DNA of 64,000 bases from Cordylochernes scorpioides (GCA_030710605.1 CP092880.1:4496909-4560908); one strand, 5' to 3'. Shown: positions 1 through 11,030, numbered from the stretch's first letter. Numbers and translations: made by a program. The notes: generated by a model not told the origin, from the sequence alone.

Positions 1-60
1 CGAAGACGTTCCACTTCCTTAAGTATTGTCCATGAGTGTATCTTTGATGGTGAGGTCGGT
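1..60 (-). repeat. ACTCATGG-family repeat fragment
   Basis: The window opens in the right end of a dispersed element whose end reads CTTCCTTAAG...CCATGAGTGTA on the plus strand. The same end recurs near 1600, 5530, 6080, 25.9 kb and 46 kb. Bases 61-265 hold nothing I recognise. Confidence 0.7.
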
Positions 61-265
61 TAATGTGACAGATTCTTTGACTAATCTTTCAAGATGGTGT
101 CTGACCATTATATGTATTATAGCTCTTGAAACCTTTGCTGTAGTAGTCCTATTCATAATTATATTAGAAATGCCATTCTCTTAACAAAACCTGAGTCTTT
201 TGTTGTTGGTCAATTCAATTTATGAATAAACAAGCCAATGTATAATATAATGCAGCTTGTGTGTG

Positions 266-453
266 TAAAACGACATTTGAAAATCATCCCCATCCCTGGA
301 CACTTTTATTTTTCCGTTTATCATTACTCTTCACAATTCATCCTTTCATACCTCATCCCTAAGGTTAGAAATAATCGTTATTTTTCCTTAAAATAAATTT
401 AGATTTTTCGTTGAAAAGTAACACATGCGTGATAATTTTCAAATGTCGTTTTA
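266..453. mobile_element. Long-TIR MITE, internally deleted copy
   Basis: Both ends carry the inverted motif AAAACGACATTTGAAAAT. The right arm (about 300-453) matches the arms of copies at 44718-45127 and 58765-59018, but most of the left arm is missing. It is non-coding, and a TA target site is likely. The 44.7-kb copy shows the full structure. Confidence 0.75.
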
Positions 454-502
454 CAATCCAATGTATGTCTATATAGAATGTAAATAATATATAATACTAG
501 TA

Positions 503-742
503 CAGTAGAACCTCCCTTTAGCGGACACCTCTCCACAAAGGACAGTTTTCAATGGCAAAATTACCATTTTTACTATTTAGCAACTCTAAGGTAAAAGGAC
601 ACCTCTCTACAAAGGACAATTTTCATTGGCAAAATTACCATTTTTACAATTTAGCAGCTCTAAGGTAAGAAGACACCTCTCCCTAAAGGACACTTTAGCT
701 CTGCAATTAGGTGTTGTCCTTCATAGGGAGGTAGTTCTACTG
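503..742. mobile_element. pogo/Tigger-like MITE with internal duplication
   Basis: The ends are CAGTAGAACCTCCC and, inverted, GGGAGGTAGTTCTACTG, flanked by TA at 501-502 and 743-744. Both the end type and the TA target fit non-autonomous pogo/Tigger elements. An internal block of about 75 bp (GGACACCTCTC...CTAAGGTAA) occurs twice in tandem, so this copy is longer than relatives at 17311, 30250 and 54333. It has no coding capacity. Confidence 0.85.
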
Positions 743-753
743 TATATATACTA

Positions 754-1034
754 GCTATACAGTGTGAACAAAATTGCCTCTGTTTTATCAATGAGTGTAT
801 ATATATATATTGACAATTTGAAAGAAACCTTGGCCCTCATAGAATCTCATAGAATAACACGAGGACGATAAAACAAACTAGAACACAGGAAGGCCAGCGG
901 AGCTGTCAAAAAGGAAGATGAGGAAATCTAAGATAATATCGGCCATGCCGGGAACTTGAGGACATTGATGTCATTTCCTCGAGGGAAGCATGTCCCACTT
1001 CAAACCCTGAAATTACAGGAGAAAATCCATCTTT
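754..1034. other. No recognised feature
   Basis: Unique-looking sequence with one short AT run near 800 and a slightly GC-richer stretch at 880-1030. I see no convincing ORF, RNA or repeat. Confidence 0.5.
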
Positions 1035-1612
1035 GCTGAATATACACTCATGGACAAAACTAAAGAAAGTTGTACCTTTTAGCAGGTATATCCGGATTCA
1101 GACAATAACTCTGAAAGATACACTCATGGACAAAACTTAAGGAAGTTGTACCTTTTATCATGTATATCCGGATTCAGACAATAACTCTGAAAGATACACT
1201 CATGGACAAAACTAAAGAAAGTTGTACCTTTTAGCATGTCTATCAGGATTCGGACAATAACTCTGAAAGATACACTCATGGACAAAACTTAAGGAAGTTG
1301 TACCTTTTAGCATGTATATCGGAATTCAGACAATAACTCTGAAAGATACACTCATGGACAAAACTTAAGGAAGTTGTACCTTTTAGCATGTATATCCGGA
1401 TTCAGACAATAACTCTGAAAGATACACTCATGGGCAAAACTAAAGGAAGTTGTACCTTTTAGCATATATATCGGGATTCAGACAATAACTCTGAAAGATA
1501 TTACACCGATCTTTATTGAAGACACACGAGATAACCAAATGTGAACAAATTTGTCTCTGTCTCGATATCAAGACTTTTTTACTTCCTTAAGCTTTGTCCA
1601 TGTGTGTAAGTG
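1035..1612 (+). mobile_element. ACTCATGG-family element, tandem 76-bp units
   Basis: About six units of 76 bp start TACACTCATGGACAAAAC and end near AATAACTCTGAAAGA. A core (TTACACCGATCTTTATTGAAG...) and a short inverted end (CTTCCTTAAGCTTTGTCCATG) follow, around 1585-1610. Each junction has TA. The overall form is a non-autonomous terminal-inverted-repeat element whose left arm has been tandemly amplified. There is no protein. A Tc1/mariner origin is an inference from the TA site and end sequence. Confidence 0.75.
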
Positions 1613-1989
1613 GATAACAATTGGGATTGTTGCCAAGCATCTTACTTGGAACAACATTGGAGTGGATAACAATAGGATTGTTGCGTGAAATGCTCGAATG
1701 AGATGTTACTTGGACGGGTTGTCCCAATCTTTCACAATATCTAACCAAAACGACAGTGTGGTGTCGCTGGAGACCTACTGGCGATTCTCCACCAAATTCT
1801 GCAGCGCTGGCAGAGGCGCCATATTCATTATACATAGTACGTATATATAATGCATATGATCTTTTTTAATAGTGCAGACTGTGTACTTTGCATGTATTGA
1901 CAAGATGTCAATAAAATTATTTTAATTGTCTATTTCTCTAACCAACACGAAAGTTTTCTAGCCTAAACACACTACAAATAAAAAAAAAA
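1613..1989. other. No recognised gene; short local duplication
   Basis: The motif GTGGATAACAAT is duplicated at 1611 and 1662 with nearby GGATTGTTGC. An 82-codon minus-strand ORF (1587-1835) resembles nothing I know and is probably chance. Confidence 0.45.
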
Positions 1990-2575
1990 CTTACCTTCTA
2001 AAAGAAACCTTTTTACCGATTCGAACATTGGTAAAGACGAAAAAAAACTAATTTGCATAGATTTACTCCAAAATGTATTCAAATTTCTATCAACAAGTTT
2101 ATTTCTAACTTTATGTTCTTTCTTTAAAGTTATCGTTTGGAAATATAAGCATGATGTTTATAAAACAAACAATAAAATACATAACTGTTCAAATACATTC
2201 AAATCATTCATGTAAACTCTATGGAACTGTATTAAACAAGTAATAGAAATTTGAAAAAATCTTAAATCTTTCTTTTATATCTCATGGTGAATTACATATT
2301 CTCTGTTTCTAGTGTAAATATGTCAATAAAGGAGGTATCTTTGTGACAAATATAACTGCCTAATTATGCAACTTGAATTTCCTGACGACAACTGCCATCT
2401 ATCGGAATAAATATGAACTAACATATTATGATGCATTAGCGCGCCATCTGTTATTAAAATTCGAAACTATTATAGACGCCTATGATTCTTTTTAAAAATT
2501 AAACATTTTCTACTGCCCTTACTGCAATGGAAAAATTAATGGAAGGGCCTGGTTCATCAGTGGTGAACCTTCTCT
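1990..2575 (+). repeat. Dispersed repeat, copy 1 (GGGAGGG-hairpin family)
   Basis: This stretch is the diverged reverse complement of 12305-12890 for more than 500 bp. It ends in a block (CTACTGCCCTTACTGCAATG, then GGGCCTGGTTCATCAGTGG) that recurs near 12.3, 43.9, 54.6, 61.2, 61.9 and 62.9 kb. It is non-coding and belongs to an interspersed family I cannot name. Confidence 0.7.
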
Positions 2576-2935
2576 TCTTCTTCTTTCTTATCTCCACTCA
2601 ATCATATTAAGGTATCAAGCTTGTAGAGCTTGTTGATGGTGTCTGCTGGGGATGTGTTTTCTTCTTTCTTATCTCCACTCAATTATATTAAGGTATCAAG
2701 CTTGTAAAACTTGTTGATGGTGTCTGCTGGGGATGCGTCTTCTTCTTTCTTATCTCCACTCAATCATATTAAGGTATCAATCTTGTAAAGCTTATTGATG
2801 GTGTCTGCTGGGGATGTGTCTTCTTCTTTCTTATCTCCACTTAATCATATTAAGGTATCAAGCTTGTAGAGCTTGTTGATGGTGTCTGCTGGAGATGTGT
2901 CTTCTTCTTTCTTATCTCCATTCAATCATATTAAG
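2572..2935 (-). repeat. Tandem array of a LINE 3' terminus
   Basis: About five direct copies of a roughly 76-78 bp unit, each containing TTCTTTCTTATCTCCACT and TGATGGTGTCTGC. On the minus strand each unit ends ...GATTGAGTGGAGATAAGAAAG, the 3' tail also seen on LINE fragments near 45.5, 52.05 and 55.9 kb. It abuts the LINE C-terminal ORF remnant at 2926-3129. The array therefore looks like a reiterated LINE 3' end, either intrinsic to the element or made at insertion. Confidence 0.75.
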
Positions 2936-3129
2936 GTATCAATCTTGTAAAGCTTGTTGATGGTGTCTGCCGGGGAAGAGTAGAGCTCATCAATGGATGA
3001 GTCAATACAGTAAATAATGTGTTTTGGGGTTGCAGGTTGACACTTAATACATAGTGGGAAAACCTTGCAACCATTCTGGAAAGTCATTGTCCGTAGATGA
3101 CCAGAGAACCTTACCATTAATTTTTCCAT
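2926..3129 (-). pseudogene. LINE (non-LTR retrotransposon) C-terminal remnant
   Basis: A 67-codon minus-strand ORF reads RFSGHLRTMTF, then CKVFPLCIKCQ and PKHIIYC. This is the cysteine/histidine tail found after the reverse transcriptase (and sometimes RNase H) of some arthropod LINEs. A second related tail is at 52397-52621. The catalytic part is missing, so this is a 5'-truncated copy. The last residues (ADTINKLYK...) recur in the adjoining tandem 3' units. LINE identity is fairly secure; the clade (Jockey-like) is a guess. Confidence 0.65.
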
Positions 3130-3200
3130 TACAGTAAGGACAGTAGAAATTGTTTAATTTTTAAAAGAATCTTACGTGTTTATAATGGTTTCGAATTTTC
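3107..3200 (-). repeat. Inverted partner of 2476-2557
   Basis: ACCTTACCATTAATTTTTCC through GAATCTTACGTG is the inverted copy of sequence at about 2476-2557. The two copies bracket the LINE 3'-tail array, giving a roughly 720-bp composite with inverted ends. Confidence 0.65.
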
Positions 3201-3719
3201 ACATGAACTAATGTTGAATCTTTTTTTATTATTGAGTGAGAATAAAAATGTGATGGAAATATTGGTAAATATTCAGTTCTCCATGCCAGTACGTGCTGTC
3301 TATTGCGTATCTTCCAGGAGTTTGATTTCCATACGTAATTGCCAAACTAGGTATATTTGCTTGTGTTTATTTCATTAGTTGGTTGTAAATTCAAGCATTA
3401 TTTTAATGTCCTTTCCTTTCTTCTTTAAACTCTACTCAAACACCTTGTAATTAATCAATTGTTTATGTAATATAGTATCTTAGTGTTGTTTCTTGACGTC
3501 CCTTGTGGGGTTATCGCGTCTGATTTGATAATAAAAAAATAAAATACATAGATAACAGTTCTCAATTAATTCATCGTCTGTATAGAATTAAAGATGAAAA
3601 CATCAGATGACTGAAGATGAGTGTCTCTTTTTAATTGATCTTTATAATTAAATATCTACTTTTAACTTTTAATGTTTTATAAATAACATGTCTCTCTAAG
3701 CGTGCACTCTCTGTTCTAT
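3201..3719. other. No recognised feature
   Basis: AT-rich sequence with no ORF above noise, no clear inverted repeat and no match to the families seen elsewhere in the window. Confidence 0.5.
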
Positions 3720-4155
3720 AAGGTTGACCCAAAAGTTCGTGTTTTTCTTAAAACGTTTTTCTTATTACTTTATTATTTAATCTAATTATTCAATGAAAAT
3801 ATTTAAAACAGATTTTTATTATTTTATATTTGTAAAATCATCATTTATGTTACCTAGCTTGCTTGCTCGATATTCTCTAGCTGTAGATAGTTGGGTTGAT
3901 AATTGTCGTACTGACGTCATCAATAAATACTTTGACATCTTAAGATATTCCAAGACTTGATTTCTACGCTTCAATATTATTACGGCGAATACATAATAAT
4001 ACATAATACAATTACTTTATACATAATACAAATACATTATACATTACGGCGCGAATACATAATACAATTACGTTATACATAATACAAAGACATTATACAT
4101 AACGGCGAATAATTTTGGTATTTCAATTTTTTGCAAGTGTTTACGAACTTGTGGA
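3720..4155. mobile_element. Degenerate mariner-like non-autonomous element
   Basis: The left end GGTTGACCCAAAAGTTCGTG and the right end GCAAGTGTTTACGAACTT correspond to the two ends of the compact element at 53165-53346 (ends GGTTGTC...AAAGTTCGT, inverted). The right end has lost its last bases. The interior (3830-3975) resembles 59760-59900 in inverted orientation, and 3990-4110 has short imperfect tandem copies around ACATAATACAATTAC. ORFs here are small and not recognisable. Confidence 0.55.
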
Positions 4156-4520
4156 ATAACCATTTATTTAAAAAAAAAAATTTCGACGATAAAATTTCGA
4201 TTTTCAACACATATGAATCTAATTTTATGTCAAATACGATTGAAATCGAAGTAGCACAAAAGTTAGAAAAACATATTTGGATTAAAATATATTTTAATAT
4301 AACTGCGGTGTTTGTGATTAGTGTTCAAGTTTTAAAATGGCGACGTTTCAACATCTGTTATTTATAACGATTGTCTTCTGTATTCGATGTTTTGCACACG
4401 AGTTTGTTGTGTGCAATTGTGCATATAAATTGGATGCATTGCTTTGTTAGGTAAGTCATGTTACAAGCCTTGTAGAGTAGCTTGTCTGATTTATTTTCGC
4501 CGTGCCAGGATTTTTTAAAA
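4156..4520. other. No recognised feature
   Basis: A 78-codon ORF (4131-4367, plus) is AT-driven and unlike any family I know. I see no repeat structure. Confidence 0.45.
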
Positions 4521-4524
4521 AGAA

Positions 4525-5105
4525 ACATACATCATGCACAAAACATAAGGAAGTTGTACCTTTTAGCATGTATATCGGGATTCAGACAATAACTCTGAAA
4601 GATACACTCATAGACAAAACTTAAGGAAGTTGTACCTTTTAGCATGTATATCGGGATTCAGACAATAACTCTGAAAGATATTACAGTGACCTTTATTGAA
4701 GACAACACGAGATAACCAATATACACTCATGGACAAACTTAAGGAAATTATACCTTTTAGCATGTATATCGGGATTCAGACAATAACTCTGAAATATATT
4801 ACAGTGACCTTTATTGAAGACAACACGAGATAACCAATATACACTCATGGACAAAACTTAAGGAAGTTGTACCTTCTAGCATGTATATCGGGATTCAGAC
4901 AATAACTCTGAAAGATATTACAGTGACCTTTATTGAAGACACACGAGATAACCAATATACACTCATGGACAAAATTTCAGGAAGTTGTACCTTTTAGTAT
5001 GTATATCGAGATTCAGACAATAACTCTGAAAGATATTACAGTGACCTTTATTGAAGACAAACGAGATAACTAAGTGTGAACAGCCTCTGTCTCCTTAAAA
5101 AAAAG
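4525..5105 (+). mobile_element. ACTCATGG-family element cluster
   Basis: Five diverged units with CATGTATATCGGGATTCAGA and the core GACCTTTATTGAAGAC. Here several units carry arm plus core (about 125 bp), unlike the 76-bp arm-only repeats at 1035. The cluster ends at the characteristic CCTCTGTCTCCTTAAAAAA. It is non-coding. Confidence 0.7.
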
Positions 5106-5221
5106 ACCTATATTGATACAAGGAATTATTTAATGATATGTTTTTATCTTTAATTCCTCTACCAGTTCTTAGTACAATTTAACTTTTATACTAAGTTTTC
5201 AATATGTTAAAAGCTCATAAA

Positions 5222-5545
5222 AATACACTTATGGGGACCAAACTAATGGAAGATTTACCTTTTAACATGTATATCGGGATTCAGACAATAACTCTGAAAT
5301 ATATTTGATACACAGGGACCTTTATTGAAGACACACGAGATAACCAAGTGTGAAAAAATTGCCTCTGTTTCCTTAAAAAAACAGCAGACGACCTGAGACA
5401 TAAAAGACCTTTCAATTTTGTACATACTTGGTTATCTCGTGTGTCTTCAATAAAGGTCACAGTAATATCTTTCAGAGTTATTGTCTGAATCCTGATATAC
5501 ACGATTGAAGGTACGACTTCGGTAAGTTTTGTCCATGAGTGTATT
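5222..5545. mobile_element. Foldback ACTCATGG-family MITE
   Basis: The left arm (5222-5385) and right arm (5400-5545) are inverted copies running from ACACT(T)ATGG through the GACCTTTATTGAAGACACAC core. This is the simplest complete form of the family: long terminal inverted repeats, about 320 bp, no ORF. A 130-codon minus ORF over 5281-5673 is a by-product of the inverted repeats. Confidence 0.7.
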
Positions 5546-5705
5546 TCTTTGGAGGAATATATGAATTTTTTTTTATTCGATTGTGTCTGTAACAATGCCC
5601 GGACTTTAGAGACACCAAACATTGTCTTTGTCTCCTTAAAAAACTGACCAGAGCGCAATAAAAGACTTTCCACCTTATTAAGTTTTGTCTATGAGTGTAT
5701 ATCTG
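5546..5705 (-). mobile_element. Second, partial ACTCATGG-family arm
   Basis: Contains GGAGGAATATATGAATTTT, shared in inverted form with 24280-24310, and a right end CTATGAGTGTATA. This is an additional or nested family member adjoining the foldback copy. Confidence 0.5.
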
Positions 5706-5875
5706 ATGTAAAATAAGATGTAATAATATTTTGCGCTATTATTAAAAATGAACAACCAATTTGAAGCGCCTAGCTAATGAAATACTTTAGCAACGTTCAT
5801 TTCCAGCAAGATCTTGTGAAGTTTTCTTTTTATAGGCGACTTTGGAAGTATTTCATGGGGATACTGGAGTAGAGC

Positions 5876-6092
5876 AGGATTTTACTCAATGACAAAACTT
5901 AATCAGGAAAAACGTCTTTAGTGTCGCGGTCGTCTTTTTTTTTAAGGTAACAGAGGCAATTTTGTTCACTTAGCTATCTCGTTTGTCTTCAATAAAGGTC
6001 ACTGGGTATCATATATCTTTCAGAGTTATTTTCTGAATCCCGATATACATGTTAAAAGGTACAACTTCCTTAAGTTTTGTCTACGAATGTTT
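5876..6092 (-). mobile_element. ACTCATGG-family element
   Basis: A left end ACTCAATGACAAAACTTAA and a right arm containing CAATAAAGGTCACTG and CTTCCTTAAGTTTTGTC. Intermediate size, non-coding. Confidence 0.65.
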
Positions 6093-6106
6093 TTTTAAAA
6101 ATATTT

Positions 6107-6260
6107 TTTATTATTCCTGGTATACGTGGTACAAGCCATGATAAACATGGTGGGTAGAAGTAGGCGACTGCTTTTACTATAAGTACACCATATGTCTACA
6201 CATGTAAAAAGCAGTTCGACTTTTCACTTACAAATGTGCCAAAGCCCCGTGTATTTTTAA
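6107..6260 (-). mobile_element. tRNA-derived SINE, 3' body fragment
   Basis: Minus-strand copy of the SINE body: GTAAAAGCAGTCGCC, CCACCATGATTATCATGG and an A-rich tail appear as reverse complements. The tRNA head is absent, as expected for a 5'-truncated insertion. The full-length copy at 56229-56527 defines the family. Confidence 0.75.
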
Positions 6261-6280
6261 TCCTTAATCGTCAGATATTT

Positions 6281-6841
6281 ATTAATGTTGTTGTTTCTTA
6301 TTCCCTTGTGTAAATATTAAACGAATTCCATGATTTCATGCTCCTCGAGCTGTTTGATGATAAGCAGCGTCCGCTCCAGAAGGTCCTGTATATTTATTAA
6401 TACAATTGTATATGGCACTCTTTAGCCTATCTTTTTTAAACACATTCTGTAAGTTCTCCCATCTGTTTGCCGACGTCAGTAGAATTGATCGCCAGATGTA
6501 CTGAGTCAATCAGTATAAATAGAGTAGCATACATGTTGTAAATAACATACGGCCTATGTATTAAGATTCTCTTTTTCCCAAGATAATGTCATCTCAAAGA
6601 TTGAGAATGTTGGAAAAATAAATAAATCGAATATATCAATCTATCATTGAATAAAATCACAAAGATAGAAAACTTAGAAAGATGTGAATCCTTGAATAAG
6701 TTAGATTTGATAGTTAACGTTGTGGATGATTTACTATCGGTGGAATCTTTTACACAAGAACTCAACTGCTATGAACTAATCTGTTAATTTATGTCACACA
6801 CACACAATATCTCTCTCTTTATTACAATTATTTTACAATTA
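6281..6841. other. No recognised feature
   Basis: AT-rich sequence including a short CACACACA run near 6796. No ORF or repeat that I can support. Confidence 0.5.
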
Positions 6842-7140
6842 CACCTATCCCCCGATTTACACGGTACTTGTTTTACACGTTTTCGCTTTTACACGGTTTT
6901 CCAAATAAGTTTTTTTGTTTTTTTTATCGCACTATACTAAATGCTACTGTGATTGAACACATGCGCTGTGTACACATCTCACGAGGAATCCCGAGCTTAT
7001 GTGCTGACCCGAGCTTATGTGCTTATGTGCATATTTTAACCTGTCAATGCATTTTATTTTTATTTCTGTGTACACCTATATCCCCCGATTTACACGTTTT
7101 TCTCAGGAACGTATCTACCGTGTAAATCGGGGGATAGGTG
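6842..7140. mobile_element. MITE with 24-bp terminal inverted repeats
   Basis: The left end CACCTATCCCCCGATTTACA and its exact inverse at 7117-7140 bound a 299-bp non-coding element. An extra internal copy of the motif sits near 7071-7096. Overlapping ORFs of 73-85 codons cross the right end and are not gene-like. Confidence 0.8.
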
Positions 7141-7627
7141 CATTTTATTTCCAAAGCGCTATATCCCGCAAGGGATACTTGCGCCAAACAAGGAGAAAAG
7201 TTTATTTACATAAGTTATTTACATTATTCAACGCATGAAAACATTAGAAATCCAGATTTTTTAGAAAGTTTAGAATGTATTTACAAAATGAATTGAACTT
7301 TAATGAAATACATTTACATTTATACATATATGCAGCTATGGAAACATCTTTAATTATTCTCTCTTCTTTGTTTTCATCATATCTCTACTCTTAATGATTC
7401 ATACCTATTATCATGAAATTGTAGCATTGAAACCTTGGTTGCCTTTTGTCTGAAATTTACAAAACTGGTGTGTTCGGCCCATTCTATATAAGTTTTTTTA
7501 CTAGGGTAATAAACATAATGAATCGTTCTGAAGCATAATAAAGTGATAGGTGGCTCTCTTTAGGTATATGTTTTAAATTTGATATGTCAAACCTATTATC
7601 TGAGATTATGTAAAAAGGTAAGTTTAA
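7141..7627. other. Mostly unrecognised; short repeat fragment near 7440
   Basis: TTTTGTCTGAAATTTAC...AAACTGGTGT at 7445-7475 resembles the arm of Penelope-like copies near 55500 and 56630. The rest is unassigned AT-rich sequence. Confidence 0.4.
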
Positions 7628-8045
7628 TTCTATATACAGTTACGAGCGTCTTTCCTAATCCGTCATCCTTCTCTGTCACCGTTTGCTTTTTTTTTGGAAT
7701 GGTGCCCTCCTATTGGTTGGCTACGGTCACGCCACCTTTGCCCCCCCCCCCCCCCCCCCCCCCATCATGCCCCCACTCGCCATTTAACTATTGTGTTGGA
7801 GCGGGTCGTTCCTTAAATAAATGCATATATTAGATAATAACCAAATGGAATCCTCTCTTTCTCTTTCCCAGTAAGAGACACCTACGGAAGCCAACAGTAC
7901 ATAGACAGATAAAGCACATAGGCTATAGTTATTAACTAACATATGCAATTAATTAAGGTGCCAATTTATAATTGTAACAAATAGTATTTGAATCAAAACA
8001 TTCAATCGGATAAAACACGGGCGTTGCCCGGGTTCATTCGGCTAG
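7628..8045 (+). mobile_element. Helitron-like non-autonomous element, copy 1
   Basis: Starts TTCTATATACAGTTACGAGC and ends ...CGGGCGTTGCCCG, a 5-bp-stem hairpin, about 10 nt before terminal CTAG followed by host T. That 3' hairpin plus CTRR end is the Helitron signature. The 5' end starts TTC rather than the usual TC, so the subclass is uncertain. Two more near-full copies are at 42044-42644 and 57236-57662. The interior holds a poly-C tract (7741-7762) and no replicase/helicase gene. Confidence 0.65.
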
Positions 8046-8214
8046 TAAATATATAATATTCATAATGTGAGTATGTATATCTATATAATGCATCATACAC
8101 ATATATATGAATAAAAACATACACATATGCATATACTATTTTATTCTTCAAATGCAAATATATATTTTTTTAATACGCTAAAATTATAATTAAAATAGGA
8201 AGCTGTGTCTATGA

Positions 8215-11030
8215 AAGAAAAATTGGAGAAGGTGAAGGGAGATCTGGGGAAGATGAAGGGAGATCTGGGGAATGTGAAGGGATATCTTGGGAAATGGAAG
8301 GTAGATCTGGGGAAGGTGAAGGGGATTTGGGGAATATGAAGGGATATCTTTGGAAGGTGAAGGGAGATCTGGAGAAGGTGAAGGGAGATCTGGAGAAGGT
8401 GAAGGGATATCTTGGGAAATGGAAGGTAGATCTGGGGAAGGTGAAGGGGATTTGGGGAATATGAAGGGATATCTTTGGAAGGTGAAGGGAGATCTGGAGA
8501 AGGTGAAGGGAGATCTGGAGTAGGTGAAGGGAGATCTGGAGAAGGTGAAGGGAGATCTGGAGAAGGTGAAAGGAGATCTAGAGAAGGTGAAGGGAGATCT
8601 AGAGAAGGTGAAGGGAGATCTGGAGAAGGTGAAGGGAGATCTGGAGGAGGTGAAGGGAGATCTGGAGAAGGTGAAAGGAGATCTGGAGAAGATGAAGGGA
8701 GATCTGGAGAAGGTGAAAGGAGATCTAGAGAAGGTGAAGGGAGATCTGGAGAAGGTGAAGGGAGATCTGGAGAAGGTGAAAGGAGATCTAGAGAAGGTGA
8801 AGGGAGATCTAGAGAAGATGAAGGGAGATCTGGAGAAGGTGAAAGGAGATCTGGAGAAGGTGAAGGGAGATCTGGAGAAGGTGAAGGGAGATCTGGAGAA
8901 GGTGAAAGGAGATCTAGAGAAGGTTAAGGGAGATCTAGATAAGATGAAGGGAGATCTGGAGAAGGTGAAAGGAGATCTAGAGAAGGTAAAGGGAGATCTA
9001 GAGAAGGTGAAGGGAGATCTGGAGAAGGTGAAAGGAGATCTGGAGAAGGTGAAAGGAGATCTAGAGAAGGTGAAGGGAGATCTGGAGAAGGTGAAAGGAG
9101 ATCTGGAGAAGGTGAAAGGAGATCTGGAGAAGGTGAAAGGAGATCTGGAGAAGGTGGAGGGAGATCTGGAGAAGGTGAAGGGAGATCTAGAGAAGGTGAA
9201 GGGAGATCTGGAGAAGGTGAAGGGAGATCTGGAGAAGGTGAAAGGAGATCTAGAGAAGGTGAAGGGAGATCTGGAGAAGGTGAAGGGAGAGCAGGAGAAG
9301 ATGAAGGGAGATCTGGAGAAGGTGAAGGTTGATCTGGAGATGGTGAAGGGAGATCTGGAGAAGGTGAAGGGAGATCTGGAAATTATGAAGGGAGATCTGG
9401 AGATGGTGAAGGGAGATCTAGAGATGGTGAAGGGAGATTTGGAGAAGGTGAAGGGAGACATGGAGAGGGTGAAGGGAGATCTGGAAATTATGAAGGGAGA
9501 TCTGGAGATGGTGAAGGGAGATCTAGAGATGGTGAAGGGAGATTTGGAGAAGGTGAAGGGAGACATGGAGAGGGTGAAGAGAGATCTGGAGAAGGTGAAG
9601 GGAGATCTGGAAATTGTGAAGGGAGATCTGGAGATGGTGAAGGGAGATCTAGAGATGGTGAAGGGAGATTTGGAGAGGGTGAAGGGAGAGTTGGAGATGG
9701 TAAAGGGAGATCTGGAGAAGATGAAGGGAGATCTGGAGAAGGTGAAAGGAGATCTAGAGAAGGTAAAGGGAGATCTAGAGAAGGTGAAGGGAGATCTGGA
9801 GAAGGTGAAAGGAGATCTGGAGAAGGTGAAAGGAGATCTAGAGAAGGTGAAGGGAGATCTGGAGAAGGTGAAAGGAGATCTGGAGAAGGTGAAAGGAGAT
9901 CTGGAGAAGGTGAAGGGAGATCTGGAGAAGGTGAAAGGAGATCTGGAGAAGGTGGAGGGAGATCTGGAGAAGGTGAAGGGAGATCTAGAGAAGGTGAAGG
10001 GAGATCTGGAGAAGGTGAAGGGAGATCTGGAGAAGGTGAAAGGAGATCTAGAGAAGGTGAAGGGAGATCTGGAGAAGGTGAAGGGAGAGCAGGAGAAGAT
10101 GAAGGGAGATCTGGAGAAGGTGAAGGTTGATCTGGAGATGGTGAAGGGAGATCTGGAGAAGGTGAAGGGAGATCTGGAAATTATGAAGGGAGATCTGGAG
10201 ATGGTGAAGGGAGATCTAGAGATGGTGAAGGGAGATTTGGAGAAGGTGAAGGGAGACATGGAGAGGGTGAAGAGAGATCTGGAGAAGGTGAAGGGAGATC
10301 TGGAAATTGTGAAGGGAGATCTGGAGATGGTGAAGGGAGATCTAGAGATGGTGAAGGGAGATTTGGAGAGGGTGAAGGGAGAGTTGGAGATGGTGAAGGG
10401 AGATCTGGAGATGGTGAAGGGAGACATGGAGAAGGTGAAGGGAGACATGGAGAAGGTGAAGGGAGACATGGAGAGGGTGAAGGGAGGCATGGAGAAGGTG
10501 AAGGGAGGCATGGAGATGGTGAAGGGAGACATGGAGAAGATGAAGGGAGACATGGAGAAGGTGAACGGTGATCTGGAGATAGTAAAGGGAGACATGGAGA
10601 AGATGAAGGGAGACATGGAGAAGGTGAACGGTGATCTGGAGATAGTAAAGGGAGACATGGAGAAGATGAAGGGAGATCTGGAGAAGGTGAAGGGAGACAT
10701 GGAGATGGTGAAGGGAGATCTGGAGATGGTGAAGGAAGATCTGGAGAAGATGAAGGGAGACATGGAGATGGTGAAGGGAGATCTGGAGATGGTGAAGGGA
10801 GACATGGAGAAGGTGAAGGGAGACATGGAGAAGGTGAAGGGAGACATGGAGAGGGTGAAGGGAGGCATGGAGAAGGTGAAGGGAGGCATGGAGATGGTGA
10901 AGGGATATCTGGGTAGGATCAGGGGATATCTAGGGTATATGAAGGGATAACTGGAAAAAGGAGAAGGGAGATCTGGGGAAGATGAAGGGAGATCTGGAGA
11001 AGGTGAAGAGAAACCTGCAGAAGGTGAAAT
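8215..11030. repeat. 21-bp minisatellite, about 130 units
   Basis: The unit is close to GAAGGTGAAGGGAGATCTGG plus A. Because 21 is divisible by three and the unit lacks stops in several frames, long ORFs run on both strands: 8524-10950 plus (heptads like VKGDLEK) and 8190-10889 minus (heptads like SPFTFSR). A higher-order repeat exists: the unusual GAGAGCAGGAGAAG variant at about 9288 recurs 798 bp later (38 units), and a 105-bp block is duplicated at about 9374 and 9479. I see no promoter, splice context or non-repetitive coding flank, so I call it satellite DNA. A coiled-coil protein from the plus strand is possible but unsupported. Confidence 0.85.

Noticed and set aside
5281-5673. 130-codon minus ORF
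   Set aside because: Lies across two inverted ACTCATGG-family arms; not conserved in other copies.
8524-10950. 808-codon plus-strand ORF (and 899-codon minus ORF) as real genes
   Set aside because: Both follow from a stop-free 21-bp unit; opposite-strand ORFs of equal quality, no flanking coding sequence, no visible frame bias.
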